Assembly (NCBI RefSeq): GCF_031851795.1
Contig: NZ_CP134696.1
Coordinates: forward strand, 6,944,001 to 7,008,000
Source: Pontibacter sp. G13
GTDB lineage: Bacteria; Bacteroidota; Bacteroidia; J057
Length of the DNA: 64,000 nucleotides
Reading direction: 5' to 3'
A model generated the notes under the pieces. It saw only the letters and a list, made by a program, of their open reading frames with translations. It was not told the DNA's origin and did not search any database. Both the position numbers and the translations under genes were made by a program. Each line of letters opens with the position of its first letter. Position 1 is the stretch's first letter. Positions 61,287-64,000 of this stretch are shown here, piece by piece.

Positions 61287-61993
61287 ACCTCTGGCGTTTG
61301 GGGGGATGCTTCCACAGGTTCCTGCTGGGAGTCGGAGGAAGGCTTCAATCCGTCCAGCATATTCAAGGTGGAAATGATCGACTGCACCGTCCAAGCATGG
61401 AAGGTGATGGCGCGTCGCATGCTCAGGAAGAAGAGGATGACGGCATATATGAAGATGGCGAGCCATTCATTCAAAACCCCCAGTCCTGCCTCGCCATTGA
61501 GGTCTTCTGCTTCCCAGTACCGAATGACGATGTACAGGTATTTGCCCAATGCAGAAATTGCGATCAGGCCAAATGCCACCCCTGCATTGTAGCACATACC
61601 CCGAAGGGCAGACCACCGCTCCAAAGTCGCATGATTGGCGGGACTCTCATGCCTAATTCTGACGAGTGCCGCCTCATAAGGCTGAAGGGAAGTAGTGGTC
61701 AACTTGCGTTTGGAAAGGAGAGTTCCCCAAATACGTTTGGCCATGAACTCGAAAACTGGATAGGTAATTTGCCGGATCATCAATCCCGCGAAATAGGCAA
61801 TCGCTAACAGCGTCAGCATCTGGTAGAGGTTGATGGATTCGAAAACCTCAAAAATGTACAGGGTCGGCCGATAATATCGGATGTACAGGAGATACTGCGA
61901 GAACAATACCAGTATACCGGGAAAGATGTAGAAGAATACATCCATGATCCCGAGTTTGATTTTTTCCATGAGTTCAGAAGGTTGGGCCCGCAT
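61283..61993 (-). CDS. Membrane protein, function unknown
   Basis: The frame opens at 62062; the ATG at 61993 (MRAQPSELMEKIKLGIMDVF) is preferred (236 aa); an ATG at 61969 is also possible. Four or five membrane segments: FFYIFPGILVLFSQYLLYI, LYQMLTLLAIAYFAGLMI, GVAFGLIAISALGKYLYIVI, and LAIFIYAVILFFLSMRRA. A Gln/Ser/Glu-rich C-terminus follows. I do not recognise the family. The stop overlaps that of the convergent truncated haemoglobin (61283-61286), a compact arrangement. Confidence 0.55.
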   Translation of the reverse strand: MRAQPSELMEKIKLGIMDVFFYIFPGILVLFSQYLLYIRYYRPTLYIFEVFESINLYQMLTLLAIAYFAGLMIRQITYPVFEFMAKRIWGTLLSKRKLTTTSLQPYEAALVRIRHESPANHATLERWSALRGMCYNAGVAFGLIAISALGKYLYIVIRYWEAEDLNGEAGLGVLNEWLAIFIYAVILFFLSMRRAITFHAWTVQSIISTLNMLDGLKPSSDSQQEPVEASPQTPEV

Positions 61994-62168
61994 GATAATG
62001 CCAGATTTTGGTTCATCCAAACCTCCCCCGTTGGACGAAAAGCCCCCGATTCGGCGCTCCAATATCCATTCTCTTGCCTGATATGTTCATTCTGCCCGAT
62101 TTGAGCGATATGTCTCCTCGGATCTGGAGATAATGCCGCATCTTTCAGCTTTCATAAGATCGCTGAAT

Positions 62169-63002
62169 ATGAATCGCTACTTTACATTCTCGCTCATGGC
62201 CTGTCTGGGAGGATTCCTGTGGGCTTGCCAAACATCCGCTCCCGTCACGTCCCCGTTGGATGATGCAGGATTTACCTCCCTCTTCAATGGGCAGGATCTG
62301 GACAACTGGGACCTTAAGATTCGTTCTGGGGATTCAGCGGAGGCCGCCAAGGTATTCCATGTCGAGGATGGAATGGTCCATATTTTTGGGCAACACCCCG
62401 ATTCCTTCATGCTCAACGATGGACAGAATCTCACCCACGGCTTGATGTACACCCGGGAGTCCTATAGCAGGTATCGATTTTCCTTCGAATACAAATGGGG
62501 CACCAAAATCGCCAACAATTTCGACCAGTTTCAATACGATGCCGGGATGTACTACCATGTCTTCGATGACAAGATCTGGCCATTTGGATTGGAATACCAA
62601 GTGCGCTACAATCATCTCACCGACCAAAACCACACGGGCGACTATTGGGCTTCCAAAGCGAGGATGCAATGGACCTCGGCAGATTCCGGGAAGACCTTCA
62701 TGCTTCCGAGTGAAGGAGGAATGCCTCAAACGCAACGCGGCGGCGAACATCGCGCCAAAGCAGATGCGCCCTTTCATGGGTTGGATGGCGAATGGAATCG
62801 CTGCGAAGTTATCGTCATGGACAGCACCTACAGCATTCATATTCTCAATGGCGAAATCGTGAATATGGCCACAGAATTGAGCCACGGATCAGGAATCATC
62901 GGGTTGCAATCTGAAACTGCGGAGATCTTCTATCGGAATATCAAGATTCAGGAATATCCGGAGTTCATTCCCGCTAAGGCCTTCCTCGAGGCCCTAAAAT
63001 AA
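62169..63002 (+). CDS. DUF1080 / 3-keto-disaccharide hydrolase-like lipoprotein
   Basis: The ATG at 62169 (MNRYFTFSLMACLGGFLWAC) is chosen; it ends in a lipobox (L-W-A-C20) (277 aa). The DUF1080 jelly-roll is clear: FTSLFNGQDLDNWDLKIRSG, SFEYKWGTKIANNFDQFQYDA, YYHVFDDKIWPFGLEYQVR and IGLQSETAEIFYRNIKI. Members of DUF1080 include 3-keto-disaccharide hydrolases of sugar catabolism. It is followed 71 bp later by a ThuA-like gene, a frequent partner in Bacteroidota. Envelope lipoprotein. Confidence 0.85.
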   Translation: MNRYFTFSLMACLGGFLWACQTSAPVTSPLDDAGFTSLFNGQDLDNWDLKIRSGDSAEAAKVFHVEDGMVHIFGQHPDSFMLNDGQNLTHGLMYTRESYSRYRFSFEYKWGTKIANNFDQFQYDAGMYYHVFDDKIWPFGLEYQVRYNHLTDQNHTGDYWASKARMQWTSADSGKTFMLPSEGGMPQTQRGGEHRAKADAPFHGLDGEWNRCEVIVMDSTYSIHILNGEIVNMATELSHGSGIIGLQSETAEIFYRNIKIQEYPEFIPAKAFLEALK

Positions 63003-63073
63003 CGCTACATCTACCGGGAGTTTGGATCTTTACCAACTGCCCGATAATTTTTGACCAAACTAACATTTACCAC

Positions 63074-63883
63074 ATGGATACATCGACTCGTTTCCCTTGG
63101 CGCCAATTTTCTTTGGTGGCGCTGTTGGCCATCATTTTGGTCGGGACCATCGCTATGAACCCGACCCTCGGGCCAGCCAAAAAATCTCCTCTCAAGGGTA
63201 AAAAGGTCCTGTTTGTCTACGGAGGCTGGAAAGGCCATGAGCCCATCAAATATCGCGACATGCTCGTGCCGTGGTTGATTGAAGAAGGGGCAAAAGTGGA
63301 CACCTTTTCCTCCTTGGAGGTCTATGCAGATTCCGCCTACATGGAAACCGTAGACTTGGTGCTCCAGATTTACACCATGTCCAAGATCACCAAGGAGCAA
63401 CAGAAAGGCTTGTTGCGGACGATCCGCAGAGGCGCAGGCTTGGCGGGCTGGCACGGTGGATTGTGCGATGCATTCCGCAACAATCCCGCCTACCAATACA
63501 TGACAGGTGGACAGTGGGTGTCCCATCCGGGGGGGCACGTAGACTACACCGTCAATTTTGCAGACGTCGATGATCCCCTTATCAAGGGCCTCAAGGATTT
63601 TGACGTGCACACCGAGCAGTACTACATGCATGTAGATCCCAACGTCAAGGTCCTAGCGACTACGACCTTCAATGGCGAGAAAGACTACTGGATCGATGGA
63701 TGCACCATGCCGATTGCCTGGAAAAAAGCCTACGGTCAAGGCCGCGTGTTCTACACCTCTTTGGGGCACCATGCGGATGTGTTTGATCAACCCGACGCCA
63801 GAAAGCTCTTGGAGCGAGGAATTCGCTGGGCTAGTGAGTCCAAGGAAAAAGGGCCAGAAGTCTGGATCACCCCCATGTACTAG
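63074..63883 (+). CDS. ThuA-like domain protein
   Basis: 269 residues with an N-terminal hydrophobic segment (FSLVALLAIILVGTIAM) that exports or anchors it. The ThuA domain (class I glutamine amidotransferase fold) spans about 35-265: KKVLFVYGGWKGHEPIKYRD, LVLQIYTMSKITKEQQKGLL, GAGLAGWHGGLCDAFRNN, VSHPGGHVDYTVNF, and GRVFYTSLGHHADVFDQPDA with the conserved LGH. ThuA takes part in trehalose/3-keto-sugar use in Rhizobiales. It follows the DUF1080 gene on the same strand, so a shared sugar-derivative pathway is probable. Precise reaction unknown. Confidence 0.85.
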   Translation: MDTSTRFPWRQFSLVALLAIILVGTIAMNPTLGPAKKSPLKGKKVLFVYGGWKGHEPIKYRDMLVPWLIEEGAKVDTFSSLEVYADSAYMETVDLVLQIYTMSKITKEQQKGLLRTIRRGAGLAGWHGGLCDAFRNNPAYQYMTGGQWVSHPGGHVDYTVNFADVDDPLIKGLKDFDVHTEQYYMHVDPNVKVLATTTFNGEKDYWIDGCTMPIAWKKAYGQGRVFYTSLGHHADVFDQPDARKLLERGIRWASESKEKGPEVWITPMY

Positions 63884-63966
63884 GCCTTCCGAAAAAGCTG
63901 GTTGTTGCCCTGCATAAACACTGGGCATTTGCAGCCGAAATAGGGAACCTTAAGGCGCTTCCTACC

Positions 63967-64000
63967 AAAAAAAGCAGCACTTCCACTTTTGGGACGTGCT
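63967..64000 (-). terminator. Possible terminator of a leftward gene beyond the window
   Basis: On the minus strand AGCAC (63996-64000) and GTGCT (63976-63980) pair, followed by GC and seven T (63967-63973 on + as A). The stem may extend past the window edge, so only the left side is seen. It suggests a leftward gene lying to the right. Confidence 0.4.

Noticed and set aside
1-64000. tRNA, rRNA, CRISPR array, transposase or phage genes
   Set aside because: Looked for and not seen: no cloverleaf, no ribosomal RNA, no regularly spaced long repeats and no integrase or transposase signature.

Overview
The window comes from a bacterium of the phylum Bacteroidota, most likely marine or polysaccharide-degrading. 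Three proteins end in type IX secretion (Por) sorting domains. The window also has a TonB-dependent receptor with an STN domain next to a DUF4249 lipoprotein, LytS/LytTR and AraC-with-7TM regulators, a TPR-HTH regulator, SprB-like repeats, and promoters of the TAnnTTTG type. G+C looks close to 50%. The genus cannot be fixed by eye. I see no rRNA, tRNA, CRISPR array, transposase or phage gene.

Layout. 1-6.5 kb: the end of a PP-loop (asparagine-synthetase-like) protein, then a formylglycine sulfatase and a large secreted GH86-type agarase/porphyranase, then a LURP-one protein. This points to use of sulfated red-algal galactans. 6.6-16.8 kb: small membrane and secreted proteins, an AraC-type membrane regulator, a three-fold repeat secreted protein, a probably broken membrane gene, a serine hydrolase, tandem phosphodiester glycosidase paralogues and a T9SS-exported propeller. 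16.9-24.9 kb: a giant adhesin-like T9SS protein, an FAD amine oxidase, and a translationally coupled pair of a noncanonical HSP90 and a helical-repeat partner. 25-33.2 kb: small lipoproteins and membrane proteins, a Cys-less LOV-like PAS protein after a 0.8-kb gene-poor AT-rich stretch, PhnA-like, YccF-like, a CBM-like lipoprotein and DinB.

33.4-37.3 kb is a leftward nitrogen operon: type II (eukaryote-like) glutamine synthetase, then an eukaryote-like glutaminase with ankyrin repeats, then an Amt ammonium transporter. It faces a TPR-HTH regulator. Just upstream of that regulator's promoter lie five GGTRTGCA repeats, three of them exactly 11 bp apart. 39.9-45.9 kb: an L,D-transpeptidase, then a leftward operon TonB receptor, DUF4249 lipoprotein, LytS kinase, LytTR regulator. 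46.2-49.9 kb: a DUF3604 / parvulin / HupE-UreJ cassette of unknown function. 50-55.5 kb: a DUF4932-like lipoprotein, two TetR regulators (one with twin palindromic operators shared with a divergent membrane gene), and a propeller protein. 55.6-58.7 kb: an MFS sugar porter with a GH32 fructan hydrolase lipoprotein. 58.9-64 kb: a TPR protein, membrane proteins, a truncated haemoglobin, and a DUF1080 plus ThuA pair.

The best candidates for undescribed biology are the HSP90-like/helical-repeat pair, the nitrogen operon facing the phased repeat array, the TonB receptor-LytSR operon and the DUF3604 cassette. All functional statements rest on reading the translated sequences; no database search was run.
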